A stretch of 56,115 bases of DNA, from the NCBI RefSeq assembly GCF_000423845.1, contig NZ_KE384097.1, positions 1 to 56,115 on the forward strand. The letters are read 5' to 3'. Below the pieces are notes generated by a model. The model did not search any database. It saw only the letters and a list, made by a program, of their open reading frames with translations, and was not told the origin of the DNA. Each line of letters starts with the position of its first letter. The first letter of the stretch is position 1. Below are positions 26,103 through 34,223 of the stretch, one piece after another. The position numbers and the translations under genes are program-made. Origin of the DNA: Thermodesulfobacterium hveragerdense DSM 12571 (GTDB lineage: Bacteria; Desulfobacterota; Thermodesulfobacteria; Thermodesulfobacteriales; Thermodesulfobacteriaceae).

Positions 26103-27194
26103 CTAACCCGGCATTTCGGTGAAGTCTAAAATTTCTTTGTTTTGGACAAAAGGAATAAACCTACTTTTATCAACTGATTTGATAAAGGCCTCTTCAGGGC
26201 TTATCCACTTGTTGTTAAGATATTCCATAATACAGTCGTCAAGAGACATCATTCCATACTTTTTACCCATCTGAATCATCGAAGGTATTTGATGGATTTT
26301 ATTTTCTCTTATAAGGTTTCTGATCGCAGGGGTAGCTATCATGATTTCCATGGCCACAATCCTACCAGGTCTGTCTATTCTTTTAAACATCGTCTGAGAA
26401 ATAACCGCTCTTAAAGCCTCTGATAAAGAAACCCTTATCTGGTCTCTTTCCTCTGGAGGGAAAGCATCCACAATTCTACTCACAGTTTGAGCTGCGCTGA
26501 TGGTATGGAGGGTAGCAAACACTAAATGTCCGGTTAAAGCAGCCTCAAGCGCTAAGGAAATGGTCTCTAAATCTCTCATTTCACCTATCATGATGATATC
26601 TGGGTCTTCTCTCAGAGCAGCCCTAAGGGCATTAGCAAAACTTTTGGTATGGACACCAAGTTCTCTTTGGTTTATCAAACAATTTTTAGGCTCATGCACA
26701 AACTCTATAGGGTCTTCTATGGTGAGAATATGGTCATAACGCATTCTATTGGCATAGTCTATGATAGCAGCTAAGGTAGTAGATTTACCTGACCCTGTGG
26801 GACCAGTAACCAAGACCAAACCTCTTGGTAAAAGGGCTAAACGATTAAGGATGGAAGGAAGGCCTAACTCTTCTACGGTTTTTATCTTGTTAGGAATAAG
26901 CCTAAAGGCTGCAGCAACCCCCCTTCTCTGACGATAATAGTTAACCCTAAAACGAGCTAAACCAGGAATTTCATAACCCCAGTCTACTTCTCCTTGTTCC
27001 TCAAACCTTTTGATGATTTCTTCAGGGGCTATTTCATAAAGCATTTCTCTGAGTTCTTCATCTCCTAAAACTTTATATTTAACTCTTTGAAGGTCTCCGT
27101 GAATCCTGAGAAGAGGAGGATTACCTGCAGAAAGATGCAGGTCAGAGGCTTGAGTGTCAACCATCAATTTAAAAAAAGCGTCTAACTTCGCCAT
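26103..27194 (-). CDS. pilT: twitching motility retraction ATPase PilT
   Basis: PilT is the hexameric motor that depolymerises type IV pili. The 363-residue protein has SDLHLSAGNPPLLRIHG at the N-terminus, Walker A GPTGSGKSTTLA (about 131-142), the Asp box LTIEDPIEFVH and NQRELG. It also has Walker B DIIMIGEMRDLET, the His box HLVFATLHT and the diagnostic C-terminal AIRNLIRENK (about 291-300). All catalytic elements look intact. It is the first gene of a run with its paralogue, an unknown gene, galU and priA. A promoter (27204-27231) puts the probable start site only about three bases before the ATG, and no Shine-Dalgarno is present, so the mRNA may be leaderless. Confidence 0.94.
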   Translation of the reverse strand: MAKLDAFFKLMVDTQASDLHLSAGNPPLLRIHGDLQRVKYKVLGDEELREMLYEIAPEEIIKRFEEQGEVDWGYEIPGLARFRVNYYRQRRGVAAAFRLIPNKIKTVEELGLPSILNRLALLPRGLVLVTGPTGSGKSTTLAAIIDYANRMRYDHILTIEDPIEFVHEPKNCLINQRELGVHTKSFANALRAALREDPDIIMIGEMRDLETISLALEAALTGHLVFATLHTISAAQTVSRIVDAFPPEERDQIRVSLSEALRAVISQTMFKRIDRPGRIVAMEIMIATPAIRNLIRENKIHQIPSMIQMGKKYGMMSLDDCIMEYLNNKWISPEEAFIKSVDKSRFIPFVQNKEILDFTEMPG

Positions 27195-27203
27195 TGTTTA
27201 ATA

Positions 27204-27231
27204 ATTATGATAAATGTTATCAAAAAGTCAA
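27204..27231 (-). promoter_or_regulatory. promoter of the pilT operon
   Basis: Minus-strand TTGACT (27226-27231) and CATAAT (27204-27209) are separated by 16 bp, in the 45-bp gap between the ferredoxin stop and the pilT ATG. The predicted start is near 27197, which gives an almost absent 5' leader. Confidence 0.5.
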
Positions 27232-27239
27232 TAGGCCTC

Positions 27240-27674
27240 TTAGGTAAAACTTTCTACCTCTCTTTCTACATGGACTTCCATAGCTTTGGTGATACAAACT
27301 GCCACACAAAACTCACAAGCAGTGCATTTTTCAGGGTTAAACCTTATATAAAAGGTGTCTTTTTCTACATAAAGAGCCCCTGTTGGGCATGCAGCAGTAC
27401 AGTTTCCACAATGAATACATTTTTCCTCATTTTTGATGATCTGTTGTTCTAAAGACTTGACTTCAACCCCTACCTCTTTAAGATAGTTTAATCCTTCTCT
27501 TAGTTTTTCAGGGGTGCCTTCTAACTCTAAGATCATGATACCTTCTTTACCCGGGGTGATTACCGCCCTAAGAATGTTAAAAACTAAATCATAATCCTTT
27601 ACCAGCCTATACACTATAGGCTGGTCTACTATCTCTGGGTTAAACTTAAGATAAAACCCTTTTTTGTAGACCAC
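27240..27674 (-). CDS. NIL-domain plus 2[4Fe-4S] ferredoxin
   Basis: The 144-residue protein has an N-terminal alpha/beta NIL-type domain (about 1-75) and then two [4Fe-4S] cluster motifs: CIHCGNCTAACP (about 86-97) and CTACEFCVAVCI (about 117-128). NIL-ferredoxins occur in sulfate reducers and methanogens; in methanogens one is implicated with a DUF39 protein in sulfide incorporation into homocysteine. No DUF39 gene is seen here. The GTG start at 27674 is well supported by GGAGGG five bases upstream. It lies 16 bp behind the YcaO-TPR gene and is clearly in the same transcription unit. It may feed electrons or help sulfur transfer to that partner; this is inference. Confidence 0.88.
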   Translation of the reverse strand: MVYKKGFYLKFNPEIVDQPIVYRLVKDYDLVFNILRAVITPGKEGIMILELEGTPEKLREGLNYLKEVGVEVKSLEQQIIKNEEKCIHCGNCTAACPTGALYVEKDTFYIRFNPEKCTACEFCVAVCITKAMEVHVEREVESFT

Positions 27675-27690
27675 CTTTACCCTCCAAGGA

Positions 27691-29433
27691 TTAGTTTTTG
27701 TTGTTTAAGAACTTTCCACAATATTCTAATCCCATTTTAGCAACCGTCAAATCAGGATTAAGCTCTAAGGCTTTTAAGAAGAAAACCTCTGCAGTAGGTA
27801 GCTGGTTTAACGCTTTTAAACAATAACCTACATTAGCATAGTCTATAGCTGAAGCAGGATTTAAATCTATGGCTTTAAAGAAGGCATCCATAGCCAAAAA
27901 ATATTCTTCTAACTTATAATAAGCCCTTCCTAAGATGTTGTAAAGCTCAGGCACCTCTTCTAAAGAAAGACCCTGTAAAGCAGTTTCCACCGCTTTTTTA
28001 TACTGTTCATATTTTAAATAAGCATCGGCTAAATGTGTATAAAGGGCTATTTTGTCGTCGTCAAAATCGATCATTTCAAGTGCCTTTTGATAGGCTGAGA
28101 TCGCCTTGGGAATCTCTTTTAACTCCTTATAAACATTACCCAAAAAAGCCCAAAGAAAATATCTGTCTGGTACCTCTTTTATCAACTCTTCTAAGATTGA
28201 TTTTTGAGACTCAAGAGGAAAATAAAGACTTAAAGTTCTTACAAACTGATAAAGATAGGAAATCTTAGTCCTTTCTCTAAAAAGTATTCCTGGAATCACC
28301 GCATAAACCGCTGGAATTTCTAAATCTGGGTGAGTTATATCTATCAAATAGGTTTGATACCCTAATTCTTTTAGTCTATCAGTTAAAACCTCAAGTTCTT
28401 GAATATGATCTTCAGAGTAAAGATTAGGAAGATCTTGCAAACTAACCTCTCCTTTGGTAGCCAATACCTGAGAAGCTTCTTCTAAAGTGCTAAACTTTGG
28501 AAGCCCACTTTCTAAGTATTTACCCTCGGTATCAAAATCTCCTGCCAGCTGAGCTACTTCTGTCAAGGCTCTTATTAAAGCCCTTTCCGGTGAGGTGCCT
28601 GTACCAGCAGCATAAACGATTTCACTTCTGTTAGGATAGGTAGAAGGGTCCATCGCCATCACCGCTATCGTTGGAGCAGGCATCCCAAAGGTCATATCTC
28701 TTATCCACACCTTTATTCCCAATCGACCATAACAAGAAAGCAGTCTCTCTCCTTCCCCTGAAATTGAACTCCTTTTTATTTCAGCCATGGGTATACCCTT
28801 TCTTACCGAAAGAGCGTTCACATGTCTTTCTATCAACTCACAGATAGCCTGAGTGGCTGCCTCAGGATAGGTATTTCCCCCGGCAGAACCATTATATTCA
28901 TAAAGCATCCAAAACCAATGAAAAGGTAAATATTTAACTTTTTTGGTGGTAACCTCTAACCCAGGAACAAACCACATAGGGGTGTTTTTTAGATAACGAT
29001 AGGCTATTTCTCTAACCTTACTTTTTTCCTCATCTTCTACAGACCTCAAAAATACCTCCCAGGCAAGGGCATCTTCTCCTAACTCCTCGAAAGTTGTTAA
29101 TCTTCCTAACTTTTCTACCGATCGATAAAAAGAAAACAGAGAAAACCTTTCTACCAACTCCATAAGTGCACTTGCTTTAGCTAAAACCTCAGTAGAACCC
29201 TTACCCATCTGTTTAAAATTTCCGGTAGTCCTTTGTCCATCTATATCATAAAGACTTATATAAACAGGAATTCCAAGCCTTCCCTTATCTATCCTCTGAA
29301 CTCCTTTATAGACCTTAAGCCCCAGGCTTTTAAGCCTATTTTCTACCCTCAATATCGTCTCTTCAGGAAAAGCTGCCTTGTCGGCTATTACTTTTTTAGA
29401 AGGTTGAAAAAATTTTTTTAAAATGCCTTCCAT
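27691..29433 (-). CDS. YcaO-domain protein with C-terminal TPR repeats
   Basis: The 580-residue protein combines a YcaO ATP-dependent backbone-activating domain (about 50-390) with roughly five TPR repeats (about 405-580). YcaO nucleotide/Mg motifs are visible: KASALMELVERFS (87-98), EAATQAICELIERH (191-204) and SPERALIRALTEVAQ (281-295), each carrying the conserved Glu/Arg residues. YcaO enzymes phosphorylate peptide amides to make azoles or, with a sulfur donor, thioamides. No leader peptide, TfuA or dehydrogenase gene is adjacent. The partner is instead an NIL-ferredoxin 16 bp downstream. The ribosome-binding site AAGGAGTGG supports the start. The substrate is unknown; a protein thioamidation or sulfur-insertion role is a hypothesis suggested by the neighbour. 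Confidence 0.88.
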   Translation of the reverse strand: MEGILKKFFQPSKKVIADKAAFPEETILRVENRLKSLGLKVYKGVQRIDKGRLGIPVYISLYDIDGQRTTGNFKQMGKGSTEVLAKASALMELVERFSLFSFYRSVEKLGRLTTFEELGEDALAWEVFLRSVEDEEKSKVREIAYRYLKNTPMWFVPGLEVTTKKVKYLPFHWFWMLYEYNGSAGGNTYPEAATQAICELIERHVNALSVRKGIPMAEIKRSSISGEGERLLSCYGRLGIKVWIRDMTFGMPAPTIAVMAMDPSTYPNRSEIVYAAGTGTSPERALIRALTEVAQLAGDFDTEGKYLESGLPKFSTLEEASQVLATKGEVSLQDLPNLYSEDHIQELEVLTDRLKELGYQTYLIDITHPDLEIPAVYAVIPGILFRERTKISYLYQFVRTLSLYFPLESQKSILEELIKEVPDRYFLWAFLGNVYKELKEIPKAISAYQKALEMIDFDDDKIALYTHLADAYLKYEQYKKAVETALQGLSLEEVPELYNILGRAYYKLEEYFLAMDAFFKAIDLNPASAIDYANVGYCLKALNQLPTAEVFFLKALELNPDLTVAKMGLEYCGKFLNNKN

Positions 29434-29475
29434 ATTCCACTCCTTTTGTTTATAATTTAAAAAATTTAATTACTT

Positions 29476-29495
29476 TGGTAAACTTTATTTTACCA
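29476..29495. repeat. inverted repeat in the ycaO/mnmA intergenic region
   Basis: TGGTAAA (29476-29482) and TTTACCA (29489-29495) form a perfect 7-bp inverted repeat with a 6-bp centre. It lies in the 68-bp gap between divergent ycaO and mnmA, six bases before the mnmA ATG. It overlaps a possible -10 (TATTTT, 29487-29492). It could be an operator for a dimeric regulator or a chance palindrome in AT-rich DNA. Confidence 0.35.
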
Positions 29496-29501
29496 TAAAA
29501 C

Positions 29502-30518
29502 ATGAAAATCGCCATTTGTCTAAGCGGAGGAATTGATAGCGCTATTTCTGCCTATCTTTTAAAAAAACAAGGAGCCTCTCTAGTCGGAATCACCTTTAAG
29601 CTTTTTGAAAAACAAAAAGAAGTAGAAAAAGCTAAGTTTATAGCCCAAACCCTTGACATACCTCATCACACCATAGACCTTACCCATCAATTTCAAAAGC
29701 AAATCATCTCTTATTTTATAAACACTTATGCCCAAGGTCAAACTCCCAATCCATGCGCTCTATGTAACGCAAAAATAAAATTTGGGAAAGTCCTTGACTG
29801 GACGTTAAAAAATTTAGGGACCGAAAAGTTAGCTACCGGACATTACGTGGGTTTAGGGGAATACCAAGGAGAGCTCCTGTTAAAGAAAGCAAAAGATCCT
29901 AAAAAGGATCAATCTTACTTTTTGTCCTTGATCAACAAAGATGCTTTACCTTTTCTAACATTTCCTTTAAGTGGCTACTTGAAAGAAGAAGTTAAAATGA
30001 TGGCTAAAGAAATTTTTGGGATAGAACCCTCACAAGAATCTCAGGACGTATGTTTTTTAAAGGGAAGTTCAGTTAAAGAGTTTTTATTTATGTTTTTAAA
30101 ACCTAGAAAGGGGCCTGTGGTTTATAAAGACAAAGTAGTGGGGACCCATGAAGGCATATTTTTCTATACCATAGGGCAGAGGAAAGGTCTAAAGATTCCT
30201 TTAGGTAAACCCCTTTATATAACCCGGTTAGACCCACAAACTAATACCATCTTTTTAGGAGAAAAAAAAGACCTTGCAGCCAAAGGACTTGTACTTGAGA
30301 GTCTAAACCTACACCTTCCGATAGATAAATGGACCTCTCCTGAAGCCCAGATAAGATACCGTAGCCCCATGGTGAAGGTTAAAGAGATAACCACTGAAGG
30401 GAAGAAAACAAAAATTTTTTTTGAAGAGGTTGTTTTTGGGGTAACCCCTGGTCAGGTTTGTGCCTTCTATGAAAAGGGATTCTTATTAGGAGGTGGTATT
30501 ATCGTAGACAAGTTATAA
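29502..30518 (+). CDS. mnmA: tRNA-specific 2-thiouridylase
   Basis: MnmA thiolates U34 of tRNA(Lys, Glu, Gln) using ATP and a persulfide sulfur donor. The 338-residue protein has the PP-loop SGGIDS (8-13), the catalytic Cys in NPCALCN (C85) and the persulfide Cys in QDVCFL (C184). The FYTIGQRKGLKIP segment and the beta-barrel C-terminus are typical of MnmA. Length is slightly below the usual 360. No Shine-Dalgarno precedes the ATG. The nearest -10-like element (TATTTT, 29487-29492) would start transcription about three bases upstream, suggesting leaderless expression. mnmG, which modifies the same nucleoside, is encoded at 35.3-37.2 kb. Downstream is a helicase gene 22 bp away. Confidence 0.94.
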   Translation: MKIAICLSGGIDSAISAYLLKKQGASLVGITFKLFEKQKEVEKAKFIAQTLDIPHHTIDLTHQFQKQIISYFINTYAQGQTPNPCALCNAKIKFGKVLDWTLKNLGTEKLATGHYVGLGEYQGELLLKKAKDPKKDQSYFLSLINKDALPFLTFPLSGYLKEEVKMMAKEIFGIEPSQESQDVCFLKGSSVKEFLFMFLKPRKGPVVYKDKVVGTHEGIFFYTIGQRKGLKIPLGKPLYITRLDPQTNTIFLGEKKDLAAKGLVLESLNLHLPIDKWTSPEAQIRYRSPMVKVKEITTEGKKTKIFFEEVVFGVTPGQVCAFYEKGFLLGGGIIVDKL

Positions 30519-30540
30519 TTTCAGTTTATAATCAACCTCT

Positions 30541-32037
30541 ATGGAGTCTAAGCTCACCAAAGAACAACAGGAGGTTTTAGCTACCCTCCAAGATGCAATC
30601 GTAATAGCAGGTCCTGGAACAGGGAAAACCTATACACTTGTGGCTAAGCTAAAACAAATTATAGAAAAAAACGAGGTTTCGCCTAAAAAAATTTTAGTCC
30701 TCACCTATTCTGTCAAAACCTCAAAGGAATTAAGGCAAAAATTGATTCAGGCAGGTTTAGAAAAAATAAAGGTTGATACCTTCCATGGCTATGCCTATGA
30801 TCTATGGTGTCAACATCATCAAAAACCTCCTAAACTTATTACAGAAAAGGAAAAAAAGGAAATCTTAAGAAAACTTTTTGGTAGAACCCCAAAACCTTTA
30901 ACTCAGTCAACAAACAAACTAACTTTTTTCGAATACCTTAAAAAGAACCAGCTTTTAGACTTTGAACTTTTACTTTATGAGGCTTCATCCTTTCATAACC
31001 TAAAATTTTCAGGCTATCATGTAGTTATAGACGAATTTCAAGACCTATCAGAAGATATTTTAGAATTTTTAACCCTTTTTAAGGATGCAACCTTTACGTT
31101 GTTTGGAGACCCCAATCAATCTATTTATGGTTTCCGCGGAGTTAACCTAAGAAAAATCAAAGACTTTTGGCATAACTTTAGACCTAACTTTAAGGTACTA
31201 ACTCTTTCTCAGAGTTTTAGATGTCCAGAAGAAATTCTTAAGATAGCTGAACGGTTTAAATGTTCACCCTGGGAACAAGCACCCTACAACAGTTTAAAAA
31301 ACGGGGGGAAGGTTCAGGGGCTTTTTTTTGAAAATCCCTTTCACGAAAGAGAAATTTTAACTAATTTGGTAAAAAAACTCTTAGGAGGATTACAGTTAGA
31401 GCAACAAAAACAGGGAGGGATTTCTCCTAAAGAAATCTTTGTCCTTTCAAGATTTAAAGAGGTATTTCAACCCTTAAAAGAAGCCTTTCTCAAGGCTGGG
31501 ATACCGGTTAACTTAGCAGAAGAAGAGGCTAAGTCTACCTATGAAATCCTACAAGAGTTTATCTATGAAGCTCAATCTTCGGTTTTTTCTATAACAGATC
31601 TGATAAAAAAGGCACCTCACAAGACCAAAACCTATTTGGAAAATCTTTGGGAGCTTTCGAACCAAGATAAAGAAAAATTTTTAGGATATCTTGTCAGCAC
31701 TCAACCCTCTGACCTTATAGACACAGACCGAGAGGGGGTTAACTTTCTCTCTATACATGCCTCAAAAGGGCTAGAAGCTGAAATAGTTATTTTAGTGGGC
31801 ACAGAGCAAGGGCTTATTCCCCTTACGATTTTTAAAGACACAGACGAAGAGGAAGAAAGAAGACTGGTTTATGTTGCCCTAACCAGAGCTAAGAAAGAAT
31901 TTTATTTTTCTGGGGTAAAAGAAAGAAAGATTTATCATTTTTGTCTAACCCAGGGATTATCTCCTTTCTTTAAGGAGCTACCTCTTCAAACCTTTAAGCA
32001 AAAACCACCTAAACCTAAGCAGCAAGGCCTTTTTTAA
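30541..32037 (+). CDS. compact UvrD/Rep-family (SF1A) helicase
   Basis: The 498-residue protein has SF1A helicase motifs: Q-motif LTKEQQEVL, Walker A AGPGTGKTYT (about 23-32), Ia LTYSVKTSKELR, DTFHGYAY, and Walker B/DExx VVIDEFQDL (about 161-169). These are followed by GDPNQSIYGFRG, SFRCPEEI, the motif V region SIHASKGLEAEIVIL and VYVALTRAKKEFYF. It is shorter than UvrD or Rep (about 670-720), so the 1B/2B subdomains are reduced. It probably unwinds 3'-5' in repair or in removing proteins from DNA. It overlaps the 3' end of convergent rpoD by four bases. The exact orthology (UvrD versus a separate clade) cannot be settled by eye. Confidence 0.85.
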   Translation: MESKLTKEQQEVLATLQDAIVIAGPGTGKTYTLVAKLKQIIEKNEVSPKKILVLTYSVKTSKELRQKLIQAGLEKIKVDTFHGYAYDLWCQHHQKPPKLITEKEKKEILRKLFGRTPKPLTQSTNKLTFFEYLKKNQLLDFELLLYEASSFHNLKFSGYHVVIDEFQDLSEDILEFLTLFKDATFTLFGDPNQSIYGFRGVNLRKIKDFWHNFRPNFKVLTLSQSFRCPEEILKIAERFKCSPWEQAPYNSLKNGGKVQGLFFENPFHEREILTNLVKKLLGGLQLEQQKQGGISPKEIFVLSRFKEVFQPLKEAFLKAGIPVNLAEEEAKSTYEILQEFIYEAQSSVFSITDLIKKAPHKTKTYLENLWELSNQDKEKFLGYLVSTQPSDLIDTDREGVNFLSIHASKGLEAEIVILVGTEQGLIPLTIFKDTDEEEERRLVYVALTRAKKEFYFSGVKERKIYHFCLTQGLSPFFKELPLQTFKQKPPKPKQQGLF

Positions 32038-33377
32038 TCTCTGATGTCAAACTTTTCTTTTTGAGCAAGTTGTCGCATCTTGTAAAGTGCCTTTTTTTCT
32101 ATCTGCCTAATCCTTTCTCTTGAAACCTTAAACATATACCCTATTTCTTCTAACGTATATCCCTCATATTCTCCAAGACCAAACCTCATGCGAATGATTT
32201 TTTCTTCTCTTGGAGAGAGGGTGGCTAAAAACCTTTTTATCTTGTCTGAAATATCCTTTTTTCTGGCTGTATCATAAGGGGAAGGGCTTTTTTTATTTTC
32301 TATAAAATTTCCTAAGGTGCTGTCTTCGTCTCCAATAGGGGTTTCTAACGAGACAGGTTCTTTTGAAGTTTCAAAGATTACCAAGATTTTTTCATAAGGA
32401 ACTCCAGTTCTTTGAGAAAGCTCCTCAGGAGTGGGCTCCCTTCCTAACTCTTTAGAAAGCTCATAAAAAACCTTAAAAACATAGTTTCTTAGCTCTAAAA
32501 AATGTACAGGAAGTCTTATGGTTCTTGTCTTATCAAGGATAGCTCTTGTGATAGACTGCCTTATCCACCAAGAAGCATAGGTGCTAAACTTATTACCTTT
32601 TCTATAATCAAAACGATAGACTGCCCTCATCAAACCAAGGTTTCCTTCCTGAATAAGGTCAGCCAAAGACAACCCCTGTCTTATATACTTTTTAGCGATA
32701 GATACTACCAACCTAAGATTAGCCTTTACCATTTCATCTTTTGCCTTTTCTATACGAGAGATATTCTTTTTTATATTAAAACAAAAATCTTTTATACCTT
32801 TAGGCTCTATCTTTTGTTTCTTATTTTTTATATATCGTTCTTCTAATTCCTTAACCATCTTTTCAAGATAGTTAACGTAAGTTTTTTTAGGTTTAAGATT
32901 AGGGTCTCTTCTCTGCCATTCCTGAACTACTGCTTTCATCTCTAAAATCTCTTTACATTCTATCTGAGCTTCTTTTATAATTTTTAATATATTATCAAAA
33001 CCTTCCCTTATCTCTCTTGACAGCTCTTCTTCTCTTTCTGGGGTTAAAAGGTCATACTTACCCATTTCTTTGAGATAAAGGGATAATAACTCCTCTGAAC
33101 CTGGCTCTGAAATGGTCTCTTCTTCGATCAATTCTCCCTCGGCAAAAGTAGAAAGCTCCTTAATCTTATCATGGACCTTCTTCTCTATATACTCCTCTCT
33201 TTCATAAGGATCCATGTCTTTTAACTCTATCCCATAACTCTCAAGAAGGTCAAAAATCTCTTCCATCTTGTCAGGGTCGCTATACTCTTCAGGTAAGATC
33301 TTGTTTAAAATTTCATAAGTAAGCTGACCGGTTTTCCCTAACTCTAAAATCTTTTCGTTAAGGTCCTTTTGTGCCAT
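32034..33377 (-). CDS. rpoD: RNA polymerase primary sigma factor (sigma-70)
   Basis: RpoD directs RNA polymerase to housekeeping promoters. The 447-residue protein has a short region 1.1-like N-terminus and region 1.2/2.1 (LLSLYLKEMGKYDLLTPEREEELSREI region near 95-120). Region 2.2-2.4 contains LADLIQEGNLGLMRAVYRFDYRKGNKFSTYASWWIRQ. Region 3 contains LPVHFLELRNYV, and region 4 carries the C-terminal helix-turn-helix TLEEIGYMFKVSRERIRQIEKKAL. The non-conserved insert is small compared with E. coli RpoD (613 residues). Region 2.4 carries the residues that read the -10 hexamer, consistent with the TATAAT-like boxes seen in this window. The usual neighbour dnaG is not present. Confidence 0.93.
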   Translation of the reverse strand: MAQKDLNEKILELGKTGQLTYEILNKILPEEYSDPDKMEEIFDLLESYGIELKDMDPYEREEYIEKKVHDKIKELSTFAEGELIEEETISEPGSEELLSLYLKEMGKYDLLTPEREEELSREIREGFDNILKIIKEAQIECKEILEMKAVVQEWQRRDPNLKPKKTYVNYLEKMVKELEERYIKNKKQKIEPKGIKDFCFNIKKNISRIEKAKDEMVKANLRLVVSIAKKYIRQGLSLADLIQEGNLGLMRAVYRFDYRKGNKFSTYASWWIRQSITRAILDKTRTIRLPVHFLELRNYVFKVFYELSKELGREPTPEELSQRTGVPYEKILVIFETSKEPVSLETPIGDEDSTLGNFIENKKSPSPYDTARKKDISDKIKRFLATLSPREEKIIRMRFGLGEYEGYTLEEIGYMFKVSRERIRQIEKKALYKMRQLAQKEKFDIRD

Positions 33378-33465
33378 TTACTTCAACCACCCCTTTTCTT
33401 TTTAAATTGTTTTGTTAAATTTAAATATAACCAAAAAGATAACTATTAAAGTTTTATCTTCAACC

Positions 33466-34221
33466 ATGCAGGATCCACTTTTGTTAAAAACTTTAATCTA
33501 CATGCTCAGCTATCACCCCGATGAGTTCGGTCTTATTCCTGATAATAATGAATTTTTCAAAATAAAAGAAATTTTTCAAGCTCTAAATTTTACTAAAAAA
33601 TTTAAAAAACTAAACTTAAACATATTAAAGCAGCTATTTTCTTACTATTATAGAGATTTTTTTGAATTTTTAGAAACATCAAACTTAGTAAAGCCTAAGG
33701 AGAAAAGATTCACTCCCCCCTTTAAGATAAGTTTAACCCAAGTTTATAATTTTAAAAAACTTTGGACATTTGTCAAGCCAAGGTTGTGGTATCAATTGTG
33801 TTTAGATGAAAAATGGAGCCCTAAGGAAGGACTTTTCCCTGTGTTTACTGAAAAAGAATTGGCAGAAAATTGGGCTAAAGCTAAAGGTGCACTGTTGATA
33901 GAGGTTTTACCTTATAAATTTTTTGAAGACATTGAAATTTACCAGTTTGGAGAAAAGGTGTTGTTACTCTCTTACCTTCATCATAATTTTTTGAAAGGGC
34001 CTTCTATCGATCAAAAGTTTATCCGTAAATACTTACCGCAACAAAAACCTGCTGAAAGACCGGACCCTATCATCCCTTTTAATCAAACTGCTTTTAACCA
34101 AGAAAATTATCAAACTGACCAAGACCTGCCTTTTAGAAAGCTAACTCACGGAAAGAAGAAAGAAAAACCCTGGAAAAAATATCAGAAAAAAAAGGCAAGG
34201 TTAAGAGAAAACTTAGAATAG
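33466..34221 (+). CDS. hypothetical protein with weak KptA/Tpt1 (RNA 2'-phosphotransferase) resemblance
   Basis: The ATG at 33466 gives 251 residues; a TTG at 33412 would extend it into the divergent rpoD promoter region. The opening (LLKTLIYMLSYHPDEFGLIPD) matches in pattern the KptA N-terminus 'L.LRH.PE..GL..D'. The segment from about 115 to 185 (SPKEGLFPVFTEKELAENWAKAKGALLIEVLPYKFF) follows the order of the ADP-ribosyltransferase-like C-domain of KptA. The conserved Arg-His of KptA corresponds to Ser-Tyr here, so the catalytic residues seem lost. The last 60 residues are charged and Pro/Lys-rich, perhaps RNA-binding. Confidence in a protein-coding gene is good; confidence in the family link is low. 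Confidence 0.6.
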   Translation: MQDPLLLKTLIYMLSYHPDEFGLIPDNNEFFKIKEIFQALNFTKKFKKLNLNILKQLFSYYYRDFFEFLETSNLVKPKEKRFTPPFKISLTQVYNFKKLWTFVKPRLWYQLCLDEKWSPKEGLFPVFTEKELAENWAKAKGALLIEVLPYKFFEDIEIYQFGEKVLLLSYLHHNFLKGPSIDQKFIRKYLPQQKPAERPDPIIPFNQTAFNQENYQTDQDLPFRKLTHGKKKEKPWKKYQKKKARLRENLE

Positions 34222-34223
34222 GG

